Shown here: in pieces, positions 1 to 7,731 of the stretch
Layout of the letters: each line of letters opens with the position of its first letter
How positions within the stretch are numbered: position 1 is the stretch's first letter
From: an uncultured Cellulosilyticum sp.
GTDB taxonomy: Bacteria; Bacillota; Clostridia; Lachnospirales; Cellulosilyticaceae
Direction of reading: 5' to 3'
DNA: 64,000 nt
Assembly: GCA_934725855.1 (NCBI GenBank)
Contig: CAKVCL010000012.1
Span: 1-64,000 of the forward strand
Notes under the pieces: generated by a model
Told to the model about the DNA's origin: nothing
The model's input: the letters and a program-made list of their open reading frames with translations, nothing else
Databases searched by the model: none
Translations under genes and position numbers: made by a program

Positions 1-1
1 T

Positions 2-55
2 ATAACCCTTGAAGAACTTGTAAAAGACAATGAATTTAAAGATTTAGTTCAATAG
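2..55 (+). CDS. 3' end of an unidentified gene (partial)
   Basis: An open frame enters from the left edge and stops with TAG at 53-55, giving 17 residues that end in KDNEFKDLVQ. Codon use is ordinary for this genome. It is the only plus-strand coding sequence supported in the window and converges on the minus-strand genes that follow. The fragment is too short to assign to a family, and it could be a chance open frame. Confidence 0.4.
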   Translation: MTLEELVKDNEFKDLVQ

Positions 56-77
56 TTTTCTTGTAAAGTGGTGTATA

Positions 78-395
78 TCAGAAATAAAGGTAGTATTCTA
101 GCTTTGATTCAAAATTAATTCTTATTAAAATGGATATCAAGGCTGAATAAATGAATGCGACTAAAAGTAGCTGTGTAAGACTTAATTCTTCTAGTACACT
201 GCTTTTTGCATCCTCTATTTATTTTTCTCTCTTGCTTTTGATAAGCTGCAACAACTTTACTTGGTTGTTGAGGACACTCTATTTTTCTTTCATTATCCTA
301 CTCATAAATACTACACTGTTCTGTTCAGCATCTGTAATTTACTTTTTAAGCAATAAAATATTCTCTATCATTTCTAAATGCCTCTTCACTATGTA
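78..395 (-). pseudogene. decayed reading frame with three in-frame stops
   Basis: This stretch holds no intact gene. One minus-strand frame still reads like protein: a charged, coiled-coil-like segment, then LSLTQLLLVAFIYSALISIL, which looks like a membrane helix, ending at TGA 78-80. It is interrupted by TAA at 339-341, TAG at 279-281 and TAA at 219-221. Each stop sits where a CAA or CAG glutamine codon would fit, and they are exactly 60 bases (20 codons) apart. I infer a gene remnant downstream of the glycosyltransferase. The overlapping 81-codon plus-strand open frame is hydrophobic and Ser/Leu-rich, as expected of an antisense shadow. No family was recognised, and chance remains possible. 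Confidence 0.35.
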
Positions 396-1468
396 AGCAT
401 CTTCATTCTTTCTGCTGCTTTTGAATATCCCCATTCACTTGCCATTTGATAGCATATTTTAGCTTTGTCAATTTGCTTTGTCACTTCATACCATACCCCT
501 AAATTGTATGCAGCCACATAGCTTCCAGCGCCTTTAATACTATCATATTGATCTGTCTCACCTATATCTAAGCATCTCAAGTACGCTTCTTCAATCTTTG
601 GCAAGTACTTCATATTTTTTTGAATATCTGAAAGTACAAATTCTCTATAAAAACTAGCACAAACTAAATGAAAATCTGGATATTCATCGTATAATATCTT
701 TTCTTTCTCAATAATCTTTAATGCTTTTCCATATTGCTTTGCCTCAATTAAACAGTAAAGATAATCTACTATGGCACAAGCACGATAACTAAGTTCTTTT
801 TTACATTCTTTATAAAAAATCTCATAATGAGGCATTGCTTCTATATATCTATCAGCTAAATAAAGGGTATGTGCTAATTGATATTGCATATAAGCATCCT
901 TGGGGTTTTCATCACAAACCTCTGCTAATATTTTAAGATTTCTATCTGCCTTATCTTGATACAAATAGCCATCATGTTCAAGAATGATTGGCATTCTAAT
1001 AAACTGCTTTCCTATTACTTGTTCATGAATTTTGCCTTGATATCGTGCATCTTGGGGTAAAATTCTTGCAATAAAAGTTCTATTATACTGCACCTCACCA
1101 TTTTTACTGAAAGCATCTATCCGCTCAACAAGTCCAATACTCTGTTGTGAAAGATATTGTTCTAGTAGTTTTCTATTCCCTTCTGCAACATATTCATCTG
1201 CATCTAGGACTAAACGCCATTTACCACTTGCTTTATTAAGTGCAAAATTACGTGCCACACTAAAATCTCCCACCCAATCAAAATAAAACAATTTTGCTCC
1301 ATAAGATGTGGCAATATCAATTGTCTTATCCGTAGATCCTGTATCTACTATAATCATCTCATCCACTAAATCTTTTACACTTTCCAAGCAACGTGCCAAT
1401 GTCCTTTCCTCATTCTTTACAATCATTACTAGTGATAATTCAATCTGTGACTTCATTCTATTCTCCAT
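389..1468 (-). CDS. family 2 glycosyltransferase with TPR-like C-terminus, probably flagellin-modifying
   Basis: A 359-residue protein with a GT-A fold N-terminus: a start typical of the family (SLVMIVKNEE), VDTGSTDKT at residues 41-49 for nucleotide-sugar binding, and the metal-binding DADE at 89-92. From about residue 170 helical repeats rich in Tyr, Ala and Glu look like tetratricopeptide units. Proteins of this build often lie beside flagellin genes and are thought to glycosylate flagellin in the cytoplasm. That role is inferred here from context: it follows fliT by 29 bases, and a paralogue sits next to flagellin at 4474-5730. The start may be Met5 (1454-1456), which has GGAG six bases upstream. 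The sugar donor cannot be read from sequence. Confidence 0.8.
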   Translation of the reverse strand: MENRMKSQIELSLVMIVKNEERTLARCLESVKDLVDEMIIVDTGSTDKTIDIATSYGAKLFYFDWVGDFSVARNFALNKASGKWRLVLDADEYVAEGNRKLLEQYLSQQSIGLVERIDAFSKNGEVQYNRTFIARILPQDARYQGKIHEQVIGKQFIRMPIILEHDGYLYQDKADRNLKILAEVCDENPKDAYMQYQLAHTLYLADRYIEAMPHYEIFYKECKKELSYRACAIVDYLYCLIEAKQYGKALKIIEKEKILYDEYPDFHLVCASFYREFVLSDIQKNMKYLPKIEEAYLRCLDIGETDQYDSIKGAGSYVAAYNLGVWYEVTKQIDKAKICYQMASEWGYSKAAERMKMLT

Positions 1469-1497
1469 ATCATATCTCTTGATTTTATATTATCAGA

Positions 1498-1848
1498 TTA
1501 CTTTTCATCAAAGTATTGTCCACTACTAAAGCTTTGAGCATAAGGATTAACATAGTTATTAGTACCTCTCTTAATCTCACGTACTTTACGTAATTCACCT
1601 TTTACTTCTTCCATTTGCCTTTGTAATTCTGCTGTATTCTCGGCATCTAATCGCTTAATTTCCTCTGAAATGCGAATAAATTCCTCATCTTTCTCTTCTG
1701 GTTTTTCTTTTTGTAATTGAATGAGTTTTTCAACAAATTCTCTTTTTCTTCTAGACAACATCTCTAGACGTACAATATCTTCATCAGCTAGTGCTTCTTT
1801 TTCTCTCTTTGAGAAATCTAAAATATCATATAAAAGTTTCTTCTTCAT
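1498..1848 (-). CDS. fliT: FliT-like flagellar export chaperone
   Basis: A 116-residue, highly charged and mostly helical protein with no signal peptide. FliT proteins bind the filament cap protein FliD in the cytoplasm and deliver it to the flagellar export gate. The assignment rests on size, coiled-coil character (residues 1-95), position directly downstream of fliD, and a Tyr/Asn-rich tail with NPYAQ near the C-terminus. The ribosome binding site TAAGGAG is well placed. It has its own sigma-D-like promoter behind the fliD terminator and is probably co-transcribed with the glycosyltransferase 29 bases downstream. FliT-type proteins diverge strongly, so the symbol is less secure than the role. 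Confidence 0.65.
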   Translation of the reverse strand: MKKKLLYDILDFSKREKEALADEDIVRLEMLSRRKREFVEKLIQLQKEKPEEKDEEFIRISEEIKRLDAENTAELQRQMEEVKGELRKVREIKRGTNNYVNPYAQSFSSGQYFDEK

Positions 1849-1867
1849 CTTATCACTCCTTACCTAT

Positions 1868-1894
1868 ATATCGTCTCTTCACAATTGCATATTA
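1868..1894 (-). promoter_or_regulatory. sigma-D (flagellar) promoter for fliT
   Basis: On the minus strand TAAT at 1891-1894 is followed after 15 bases by GACGATAT at 1868-1875. This resembles the sigma-28/sigma-D consensus TAAA-N15-GCCGATAT. It lies between the fliD terminator and the fliT start. Confidence 0.6.
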
Positions 1895-1900
1895 AAGAAA

Positions 1901-1928
1901 AAGAGGACTTATCTTATCAAGCCCTCTT
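1901..1928 (-). terminator. rho-independent terminator after fliD
   Basis: Arms 1901-1910 and 1919-1928 pair (AAGAGGGCTT with AAGTCCTCTT, one mismatch) around an 8-base loop, and a T-rich run follows on the minus strand. It lies 10 bases past the fliD stop. Confidence 0.75.
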
Positions 1929-1937
1929 CTATCATAA

Positions 1938-3494
1938 CTACATATTAGCAAATAATGAACTGGTACTATTTAAACTTTGCATTGCTTTTTCCATAGCAGT
2001 AAACTTCTTATAATAATATGTTTCCATTGTGTCGTACTTACTTTGTGCTTTATCTGCTTCATCTTCAAATTGCTTAATTTGATTCTTTATTAACTTATCA
2101 TTAAAGAAGCTACCATAAGATCTTTCATCACTAGTAGTACTTGATAACTTAACAAGCTTATCCTCTAAAGAAGTAGCCACCTGTGAAATGAGTTTAGAAA
2201 CCTTATCTCCATCTGTTGAAAGTAAAGATTTCAATTTATCTTCATTAATTGTAAGTTTACCTCTATCAGACCAGTTAGTAGATGAAATGCCAATCTGAGA
2301 CAAAAGACCAAAAGCAGTATCTAGGCCGCCATTTTCTGCTTTACTATAATCAGTTGTCATGACACTTCTCATGCCACTATATAATGCTTCTAAATTAGAA
2401 TCACGGCGTAGTAATGCTCCCTTAATCTTATCATTCCAAATTTCTACTTCCTTTTCACTCATAGCTTCTTTTTCGTCATCTGTTAAAACATCGTACTTAG
2501 CTGCCGAATCTGCATAGTATTTAGTGGTAATTTCTTCTAATAACGTATTATAGCTCTCAACAAATTTCTTTACCTTATCATAAGCTTGAGAGGTATCTTG
2601 TGTTACAGATACTTTAATAGCTTCTGTTGATTCAGCTTGTACTGTAAAACTTAAGCCATCAATTTCTATGTCATTCGTTTCACTCTCAAATACCAATGAA
2701 TTATTGTATTCAATAACTGCATTTTTTCCTTCGTAATGACCTTTAAATTTCATAGCAACGTTACTGCCTTCTAAGGTTTCATAATAGCCAATACGCATTT
2801 TTTTAAGTGCACTGGCAGCTCCTGTTCCTTCAGCAACATCACTTATTGCAATGCTTCCATCTGCTTGCTCTGTTCCCATTTTTATATCAATTTTTTGATT
2901 TTTTCCAATACCTACACTTGATATAGTAAATGCTGATATAGAGTCATTAAAATTAATCTTTATATTACTATCTTGACTCTTCACAGAATTTACAATATCT
3001 TCAATAGTTGTGCATTCCTCTAATTTTACTGTAGCATTGCCTATTTTAATAATAGCTTTTCTAGCATCTGCATCTCCGCTAAAAATGTCATCTAATTTTG
3101 ACTTTGAGGTAACCTTACTAGTATTACCGTTTGAATCAGTATATGAATCCATTGATAATGTATACACACTTGCCTTATCAGCTACTTGTGCTACTAAAAT
3201 AGAATAATTTTCATCTCCTGTATAATCTGCATGTTTAACACTAAGAATGCCTTCTTTTGATGTTGTTGTTTTAGCCGTGCATAAATTAGAAGCTTCCTTT
3301 AGTTCCTCCATTGAATTTTTAAAGCTCTTAAGCTTTTTATTTAAATCCGTATAAATTTCTTGTTTCCATTCTGCTTTTTGTTTATTTGCTTTTTGTTTAT
3401 CTATTTTTGACTGATAAGATGTCAATAACGCCTCTACAACTGATTGAGTATCTAAACCAGAAGATAAACCTGTAAATCGAATTGCACTTCCCAT
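1938..3494 (-). CDS. fliD: flagellar filament cap protein FliD
   Basis: A 518-residue protein that caps the growing flagellar filament and folds incoming flagellin outside the cell. The N-terminus has the FliD signature FTGLSSGLDTQSVV (residues 7-20) followed by a Lys/Gln-rich coiled coil. The centre is a variable Ser/Thr-rich domain, and the C-terminus (about 460-510) is a second coiled coil ending in a short hydrophobic tail. There is no signal peptide, as expected for a type III flagellar export substrate. It lies 76 bases downstream of flaG and is followed by a terminator. GGAG precedes the ATG by about 11 bases, slightly long. Confidence 0.95.
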   Translation of the reverse strand: MGSAIRFTGLSSGLDTQSVVEALLTSYQSKIDKQKANKQKAEWKQEIYTDLNKKLKSFKNSMEELKEASNLCTAKTTTSKEGILSVKHADYTGDENYSILVAQVADKASVYTLSMDSYTDSNGNTSKVTSKSKLDDIFSGDADARKAIIKIGNATVKLEECTTIEDIVNSVKSQDSNIKINFNDSISAFTISSVGIGKNQKIDIKMGTEQADGSIAISDVAEGTGAASALKKMRIGYYETLEGSNVAMKFKGHYEGKNAVIEYNNSLVFESETNDIEIDGLSFTVQAESTEAIKVSVTQDTSQAYDKVKKFVESYNTLLEEITTKYYADSAAKYDVLTDDEKEAMSEKEVEIWNDKIKGALLRRDSNLEALYSGMRSVMTTDYSKAENGGLDTAFGLLSQIGISSTNWSDRGKLTINEDKLKSLLSTDGDKVSKLISQVATSLEDKLVKLSSTTSDERSYGSFFNDKLIKNQIKQFEDEADKAQSKYDTMETYYYKKFTAMEKAMQSLNSTSSLFANM

Positions 3495-3570
3495 TTTTAT
3501 CCACTCTCCTTTTTATTGATTTGCTAACAGCTTTAAATTCTAGTCAAATAATTTAGTCATCATTTCTTAC

Positions 3571-3927
3571 CTATCTTTTTTCATCAACAAATACGCCTGC
3601 TAGGTCACACATTTTAGCCACCATATCTAGTATCTTTTCAGAAGGAATTTCTTTAATAATTTCTTTTGTTGATTTATCAACAATCTTAATCATAATCTGA
3701 TTTGTTTTTTCATGTACAGAAAACTGACATTCTGTTGTTCCAACCTCAATATGATTTGTTTTCTCTATCGCATCAATAAATGCCTCTGCAACTTCTTTTT
3801 TGCCAGATTCACCTTCACTAAATTTCTGTTGCTGTTGTGCTTCACTTGTTACTGCACTAACTGGTTGAGGTTGCCTAATCTCTACTGGTTGTGCTTGTTG
3901 TAAACCAATATCACTATTTATTTCCAT
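3571..3927 (-). CDS. flaG: FlaG-family flagellar protein
   Basis: A small protein of about 118 residues. The first 50 are Gln- and Pro-rich and low in complexity. The C-terminal half carries the FlaG domain, including FSVHEKTNQIMIKIVDKSTKEIIKEIPSEK in substance, ending near DLAGVFVDE. FlaG proteins accompany fliD and fliS and influence filament length, though their mechanism is poorly known. The start is set by GGGAGG immediately upstream of two consecutive ATGs (3928-3930 and 3925-3927). A longer frame would begin at TTG 3940-3942, inside that ribosome binding site, so it is rejected. Gene order fliS-flaG-fliD supports the call. Confidence 0.85.
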   Translation of the reverse strand: MEINSDIGLQQAQPVEIRQPQPVSAVTSEAQQQQKFSEGESGKKEVAEAFIDAIEKTNHIEVGTTECQFSVHEKTNQIMIKIVDKSTKEIIKEIPSEKILDMVAKMCDLAGVFVDEKR

Positions 3928-3959
3928 CATAATCCCTCCCAAACCTCTTCTTTACATAT

Positions 3960-3986
3960 ATATCGAAATAAAATAAAAATAAATGA
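3960..3986 (-). promoter_or_regulatory. possible sigma-D-like promoter before flaG
   Basis: TTCGATAT at 3960-3967 (minus strand) equals the -10 box of the flagellin promoter in this window. The expected -35 position holds only TCAT (3983-3986), so this is a weak match within very AT-rich DNA. Confidence 0.3.
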
Positions 3987-4055
3987 TATCTATTTGAAAA
4001 TTTAATAAAATAACAAAGTATATCCCTATCAATTTCTAAATATTAGTCTTTTGGC

Positions 4056-4430
4056 CTACCGCTTTTTTGCAATTTTCATTGCTTCTTGCCATGCATCTCT
4101 GTAAATTCTAATCAGATTACATGCTTCTTCAACTTTAGCTTTATCTTTTTTCATGTTTGCTTCTGTTAATATCCAATAGATATACTCATACAGTTTATCC
4201 ATTTCTTGTGCAATGGGATATTTTTTATTTAATGTTACTCTCAGTTCCATTATAATATTTTCAACTTTAACAATATTCTCATGAGCTCTTGGTACATTTT
4301 TATTTTCAATTGCTTCTATTGCAATATTACAGAATTTGATAGCACCATTATAAAGCATTAATGTTAATTCCTCTTTGGATGCTGTATTAACACTGTTATT
4401 TTGATATTGTTGATATGGATTTAATACCAT
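4056..4430 (-). CDS. fliS: flagellin export chaperone FliS
   Basis: A 124-residue helical protein matching FliS throughout: NPYQQYQNNSVNTAS at the N-terminus, the LMLYNGAIKFCN motif, and a four-helix bundle ending in a basic KKR tail. FliS binds the C-terminus of newly made flagellin, keeps it unfolded and hands it to the export apparatus. It can also sequester FliW in the FliW-CsrA circuit, and both partners are encoded nearby. GGAGG lies 7-8 bases before the ATG. The gap to the upstream glycosyltransferase is 43 bases, so the two are probably one transcript. Confidence 0.95.
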   Translation of the reverse strand: MVLNPYQQYQNNSVNTASKEELTLMLYNGAIKFCNIAIEAIENKNVPRAHENIVKVENIIMELRVTLNKKYPIAQEMDKLYEYIYWILTEANMKKDKAKVEEACNLIRIYRDAWQEAMKIAKKR

Positions 4431-4473
4431 ATTTAGTCCTCCTATTTTTCACCATATGTATTATTTTAGTCTA

Positions 4474-5730
4474 TTAATTAACTTGCTTTTTTGCTTCATC
4501 GCAAGCTCTTTCATAAAAATACTGAAATAATCCTTCATTACCACACTTCTTACTTACTTTAAGCAAAATAATCTGATGCAGTGTATTATTTAAATCATAT
4601 AAACGCTCTAGAAAACCTCCAATTGCTTGTGGCATTTCTTTTTCTTGTATAATCACCAATAGGTAATATAGTATATTAACCCTTTCTGGATTTATATGTA
4701 ATACCTTCACCATTACTTGTACTGCATCTTGATATTGCTTTAGTTCATAATAACAATAGGCTTGAAAGACCAACACATCTTCAATATGACCCGTCGCATA
4801 ACTAGCAATGCGATCATTATAAGCTTCAACCTTTTCTAAGCACCTTTTTAACTTTAATATACATTCGCTATAATTCTTACATTTATATAGATATAAGCCA
4901 TAGTAGTAATCAAAATCTGGATAAGTAGTATTATATGCTATTGCATCTTCATAACATTTCGTTATCTTTTCATAAGGTACCATTGCCACCATGCAAGCCT
5001 GAATCATATAAGTATATGTCAATTCTTTTCCACCCCAAATACCAGTTAATTTAGCCTTTAGGATTTCCTCTCCATATTGGATTACCTTATGTGAATCATT
5101 TTGAGAAAGATAATTCTGCATTAAATAAAACTTTGCATCAACATTATTAGGATTCTTTTTCAATTCCGCTAATAACATTTTTTCATTTCTTTTCTCTTTT
5201 TCTTTGATGTCCTGTACCTTATATCCATCATGTAAAAGCTTCAGCTTATCTGAGGCATCCCATAATCTTAATGATCCATCATCACCTTTTAATGCCTCGT
5301 GGATGTCATATACATAGTAAATCTTCTCATCTTTTCTAAATGCTTTAATGTATTTCTGAGTGGCTGTTAATCCATTATCATCATAATTAATAATATCCAT
5401 TAACACACAATCTTTGCTATTCATTGCTGCTTCTTCTATACATCCTCTAATCAAAGGTATACTCTTATTGGTAAAGTATTCATCAGCATCAATAAAAATA
5501 ATCCAACCCTTATCCACTTTATTAATGGCATAATTCCTTGCTTTAGAGAAACTATTCTCCCAAGCTATCTCAAAAACCGTTGCTCCTGCACTTTTGGCTA
5601 GCTCCACTGTTCTATCTGTTGATCCTGTATCAACAACAATGATTTCATCTACCGCTGTTTTAGTACTTTGAATACATCGTAAAATTTTCTTTTCTTCATT
5701 TTTACAGATTACACACAATGTAATTTTCAC
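4474..5730 (-). CDS. family 2 glycosyltransferase with TPR-like C-terminus, next to flagellin
   Basis: About 418 residues. The N-terminal GT-A domain has CVICKNEE, VDTGSTDRT (residues 33-41) and the metal-binding DADE (81-84). The C-terminal 230 residues are helical repeats with Tyr-rich motifs typical of tetratricopeptide units. It is a paralogue of the glycosyltransferase at 389-1468, but its repeat region is longer. Position between flagellin and fliS suggests flagellin O-glycosylation; the sugar is unknown. The open frame extends to a TTG at 5740-5742, but GAGG sits six bases before GTG 5728-5730, so I place the start at that GTG. A sigma-D-like promoter lies just upstream. Confidence 0.8.
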   Translation of the reverse strand: MKITLCVICKNEEKKILRCIQSTKTAVDEIIVVDTGSTDRTVELAKSAGATVFEIAWENSFSKARNYAINKVDKGWIIFIDADEYFTNKSIPLIRGCIEEAAMNSKDCVLMDIINYDDNGLTATQKYIKAFRKDEKIYYVYDIHEALKGDDGSLRLWDASDKLKLLHDGYKVQDIKEKEKRNEKMLLAELKKNPNNVDAKFYLMQNYLSQNDSHKVIQYGEEILKAKLTGIWGGKELTYTYMIQACMVAMVPYEKITKCYEDAIAYNTTYPDFDYYYGLYLYKCKNYSECILKLKRCLEKVEAYNDRIASYATGHIEDVLVFQAYCYYELKQYQDAVQVMVKVLHINPERVNILYYLLVIIQEKEMPQAIGGFLERLYDLNNTLHQIILLKVSKKCGNEGLFQYFYERACDEAKKQVN

Positions 5731-5754
5731 TTTTATCCTCAACCTTTTATTTTT

Positions 5755-5782
5755 ATATCGTCATATTTTTAAATTTTCCTTA
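5755..5782 (-). promoter_or_regulatory. sigma-D (flagellar) promoter for glycosyltransferase-fliS-flaG-fliD
   Basis: TAAG at 5779-5782, a 16-base spacer and GACGATAT at 5755-5762 on the minus strand resemble the flagellar sigma factor consensus. The site lies about 25 bases before the GTG start and downstream of the flagellin terminator. Confidence 0.6.
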
Positions 5783-5800
5783 TATCATAATACTTTTAAT

Positions 5801-5853
5801 ACACAAAATAAAAGAACTCCTTGCCTATGATAAGGAGTTCTTTTATTTTGTGT
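5801..5853 (-). terminator. strong terminator after flagellin
   Basis: A perfect 22-bp inverted repeat (5801-5822 and 5832-5853) with a 9-base loop lies 10 bases past the flagellin stop. The outer part is T-rich on the minus strand. Such a long perfect stem also protects abundant mRNA from 3' decay, as expected for flagellin. Confidence 0.9.
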
Positions 5854-5862
5854 ACTAATCCA

Positions 5863-6681
5863 CTATCTTAATAAAGAAAGTACATTTTGTTGTAATTGAT
5901 TTGCTTGTGAAAGCATAGCTTGTGAAGCTTGTGTAATAATGTTTTTAGAAGAGAATTTAGCCATTTCAGAAGCCATATCTGTATCACGGATACGAGATTC
6001 AGAAGATGTTAAGTTCTCTACTGTTGTTCCTAAGTTATTGCTTGTATGTTCAAGACGATTTTGAAGAGCACCAAAGTCAGATCTAACTTTGTTAGCATTA
6101 TCAATTAAGCTTTCAACTTTACTTAATTGAGTACCAGCATACTTACCGTCAGTACCAACAGAAGCTGATAACTTAGTAGTACCTAAATTCTTCAAATTAT
6201 TAATTGCAGTTGAATCTGCACTAATATCCATAGTTCTTGAATCTTCATCACCAATTTGAATTGTAACAGTTTTACCCATTGTAATACCATTGAATTTAGT
6301 ATTTTCAACGATATTGTTGATTTCAGCTGAAAGTTTTCCTAATTCATCACTGATGTTACTAACTTGAGTTGAATTATAAGTACCATTTTTAGCTTCTGTG
6401 ATAAGTTCTTTAGCACGTGTAAGCATATCTGATACTTCATTTAATGCACCCTCCATTGTTTGGATATAAGAAATACCATCTTGTGCATTTCTTTGTGCTT
6501 GTGTTAAACCTTTGATTTGGCCTCTCATTTTTTCAGAAATAGCAAGACCTGCTGCATCATCAGCTGCACGGTTAATTCTAAGACCTGAAGAAAGTTTCTC
6601 CATTGATTTACCTGTAGCTGTTGTGTTTAAAGCTGAATTTCTGTGTGCATTTAATGCATTAATATTGTGATTAATTACCAT
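5863..6681 (-). CDS. hag: flagellin, main filament subunit
   Basis: A 272-residue flagellin. The N-terminal D0/D1 region starts with VINHNINALNAHRNS and contains LSSGLRINRAADDAAGLAIS. The C-terminal D1/D0 region ends with LSQANQLQQNVLSLLR. The central part is short (about residues 140-200), so this is a small flagellin with at most a minimal outer domain. The start is ATG 6679-6681, behind GGGAGGGA; a longer in-frame open reading to 6711 runs through the regulatory leader and is rejected. It is expressed from a sigma-D promoter and probably repressed by CsrA. Its neighbours are two glycosyltransferases and the chaperone gene fliS. The symbol hag follows Bacillus usage. Confidence 0.95.
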   Translation of the reverse strand: MVINHNINALNAHRNSALNTTATGKSMEKLSSGLRINRAADDAAGLAISEKMRGQIKGLTQAQRNAQDGISYIQTMEGALNEVSDMLTRAKELITEAKNGTYNSTQVSNISDELGKLSAEINNIVENTKFNGITMGKTVTIQIGDEDSRTMDISADSTAINNLKNLGTTKLSASVGTDGKYAGTQLSKVESLIDNANKVRSDFGALQNRLEHTSNNLGTTVENLTSSESRIRDTDMASEMAKFSSKNIITQASQAMLSQANQLQQNVLSLLR

Positions 6682-6687
6682 AATAAA

Positions 6688-6718
6688 TCCCTCCCTGAAT
6701 ATATGTGGCATCCATGCC
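6688..6718 (-). promoter_or_regulatory. probable CsrA-binding region in the flagellin leader
   Basis: Bases 6707-6718 read GGCATGGATGCC on the minus strand. They form a short hairpin (GGCA with TGCC) that exposes GGA in the loop, the classic CsrA site. About 12 bases on, the Shine-Dalgarno GGGAGGGA (6688-6695) holds two more GGA motifs. A hairpin site plus a Shine-Dalgarno site is how CsrA represses hag in Bacillus subtilis. csrA and fliW lie directly upstream. Confidence 0.6.
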
Positions 6719-6776
6719 TTATTTTAATTTTTAGATGTAAGTTATATGGCCATTAAACTTATCTTTTACAATATAT

Positions 6777-6803
6777 ATATCGAATCATTTTCTAAATACT
6801 TTA
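6777..6803 (-). promoter_or_regulatory. sigma-D promoter of flagellin
   Basis: TAAA at 6800-6803, exactly 15 bases, then TTCGATAT at 6777-6784 on the minus strand. It is one of the two best -35 matches among the flagellar promoters here. It implies a leader of roughly 85-90 bases before the start codon, long enough to carry the CsrA sites. Confidence 0.75.
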
Positions 6804-6879
6804 TAGTCTAATTTAATATTTTTTCTTTTTTATCTTTATAATGAACTTATTGTTTATGTCATAATAATACGTTATATCT

Positions 6880-7110
6880 TTATCTATTTTTTAATAACCC
6901 CTTAATCTTATTCAATACTTCTGCTGAACCTTCTGCTGCCTTATGATTACTTTCTAATACCTGCAAATAAATTTCTTCTCTATAAATACTAATTTCTTTA
7001 GGGGCATTAATGCCTAATTTAACCTTATCTCCTGAAATTTCTATGATCTTGATTTCTATACAATCATCAATAACAATTGCTTCTCCTTTTTTTCGCGTCA
7101 AAGCTAGCAT
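6880..7110 (-). CDS. csrA: translational regulator CsrA
   Basis: A 76-residue CsrA beginning MLALTRKKGEAIVI, with the conserved GINAPKEISIYREEIY segment that completes the RNA-binding beta-strand surface. The C-terminal extension past residue 55 is Lys/Glu-rich. CsrA dimers bind GGA motifs near ribosome binding sites; in Firmicutes the main target is flagellin mRNA, and FliW is the protein antagonist. The start is ATG 7108-7110, one base after the fliW stop, using the GGGGGG at the end of fliW as ribosome binding site. A longer frame from 7128 overlaps fliW and is rejected. Confidence 0.93.
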   Translation of the reverse strand: MLALTRKKGEAIVIDDCIEIKIIEISGDKVKLGINAPKEISIYREEIYLQVLESNHKAAEGSAEVLNKIKGLLKNR

Positions 7111-7111
7111 A

Positions 7112-7552
7112 TTAACATCCCCCCTCATTCATCAAATCTATAATCTTATGCCTTGTTGTATATTTTGTATTCTCTAGTATAATTTGCATACCTTGCCTTT
7201 TTTCATTCTGTATAAGAACAGGTGCCACTAAATTTACGGTGGCTTTTTCAACTGTATCTAATATGGTTGCTATGACATAAATGCTAAACTCTTTATCTTC
7301 CCCTCCTCCTAAAGCTTCTATGTATTGTTCCTTTATATTGATGGTATAATCTTTCTTTAGTAAATATGGATTAATCATGATAAAGCTAATGTTACCTTCT
7401 TGTATACTTTGTAAATAGCAAAAAGCACTTTCTGTATCTTCAATCAGAACATATTCTTTTAAATCCCTAAAACCAGGAATACCTTCTTCAAAATAAATAA
7501 TTTGATTTTCATTAACTTCAATTTTCCCAAAGTTTTTTGTCATTATATTCAT
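7112..7552 (-). CDS. fliW: flagellar assembly factor FliW
   Basis: A 146-residue FliW with the family hallmarks IIYFEEGIPGF near residue 20 and FIMINPYLL about residue 57. FliW binds CsrA allosterically and frees flagellin mRNA; when flagellin accumulates, FliW binds flagellin instead and CsrA represses again. AAGGAG lies 8 bases before the ATG. The stop codon almost touches the csrA start, indicating translational coupling and balanced expression of the two antagonists. The order fliW-csrA-flagellin is the same as in Bacillus subtilis. Confidence 0.93.
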   Translation of the reverse strand: MNIMTKNFGKIEVNENQIIYFEEGIPGFRDLKEYVLIEDTESAFCYLQSIQEGNISFIMINPYLLKKDYTINIKEQYIEALGGGEDKEFSIYVIATILDTVEKATVNLVAPVLIQNEKRQGMQIILENTKYTTRHKIIDLMNEGGC

Positions 7553-7603
7553 ATTGTCGTCTCCTTACATTTTACTTTGTTGATGTGCTTAACATTTTAT
7601 TTT

Positions 7604-7631
7604 ATATCGTCATTCTGTACTTTAACAGTTA
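7604..7631 (-). promoter_or_regulatory. possible sigma-D promoter of fliW-csrA
   Basis: GACGATAT at 7604-7611 on the minus strand is identical to the -10 box before fliT and the glycosyltransferase. The -35 is a weak TAAC 16 bases upstream (7628-7631). It is located 52 bases before the fliW start. Confidence 0.45.
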
Positions 7632-7675
7632 ATTTCCTTTTTATTTTATTAAACAACAATCTATGTTAATAAACA

Positions 7676-7726
7676 AAAATAAGGTGTCCTACAACTAATA
7701 AACTTAGTTATAGGACACCTTATTTT
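7676..7726 (-). terminator. terminator after rplA
   Basis: Arms 7676-7691 and 7711-7726 pair over 16 bases (AAAATAAGGTGTCCTA with its complement). An inner AACTAA/TTAGTT stem (7693-7698, 7704-7709) extends the hairpin. The outer T-rich arm faces downstream of the rplA stop on the minus strand. It separates the ribosomal operon from the flagellar genes. Confidence 0.85.
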
Positions 7727-7731
7727 ATTTA

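Noticed and set aside
151..396. 81-codon plus-strand open frame, hydrophobic
   Set aside because: Ser/Leu/Phe-rich with no ribosome binding site; it looks like the antisense of a decayed minus-strand frame.
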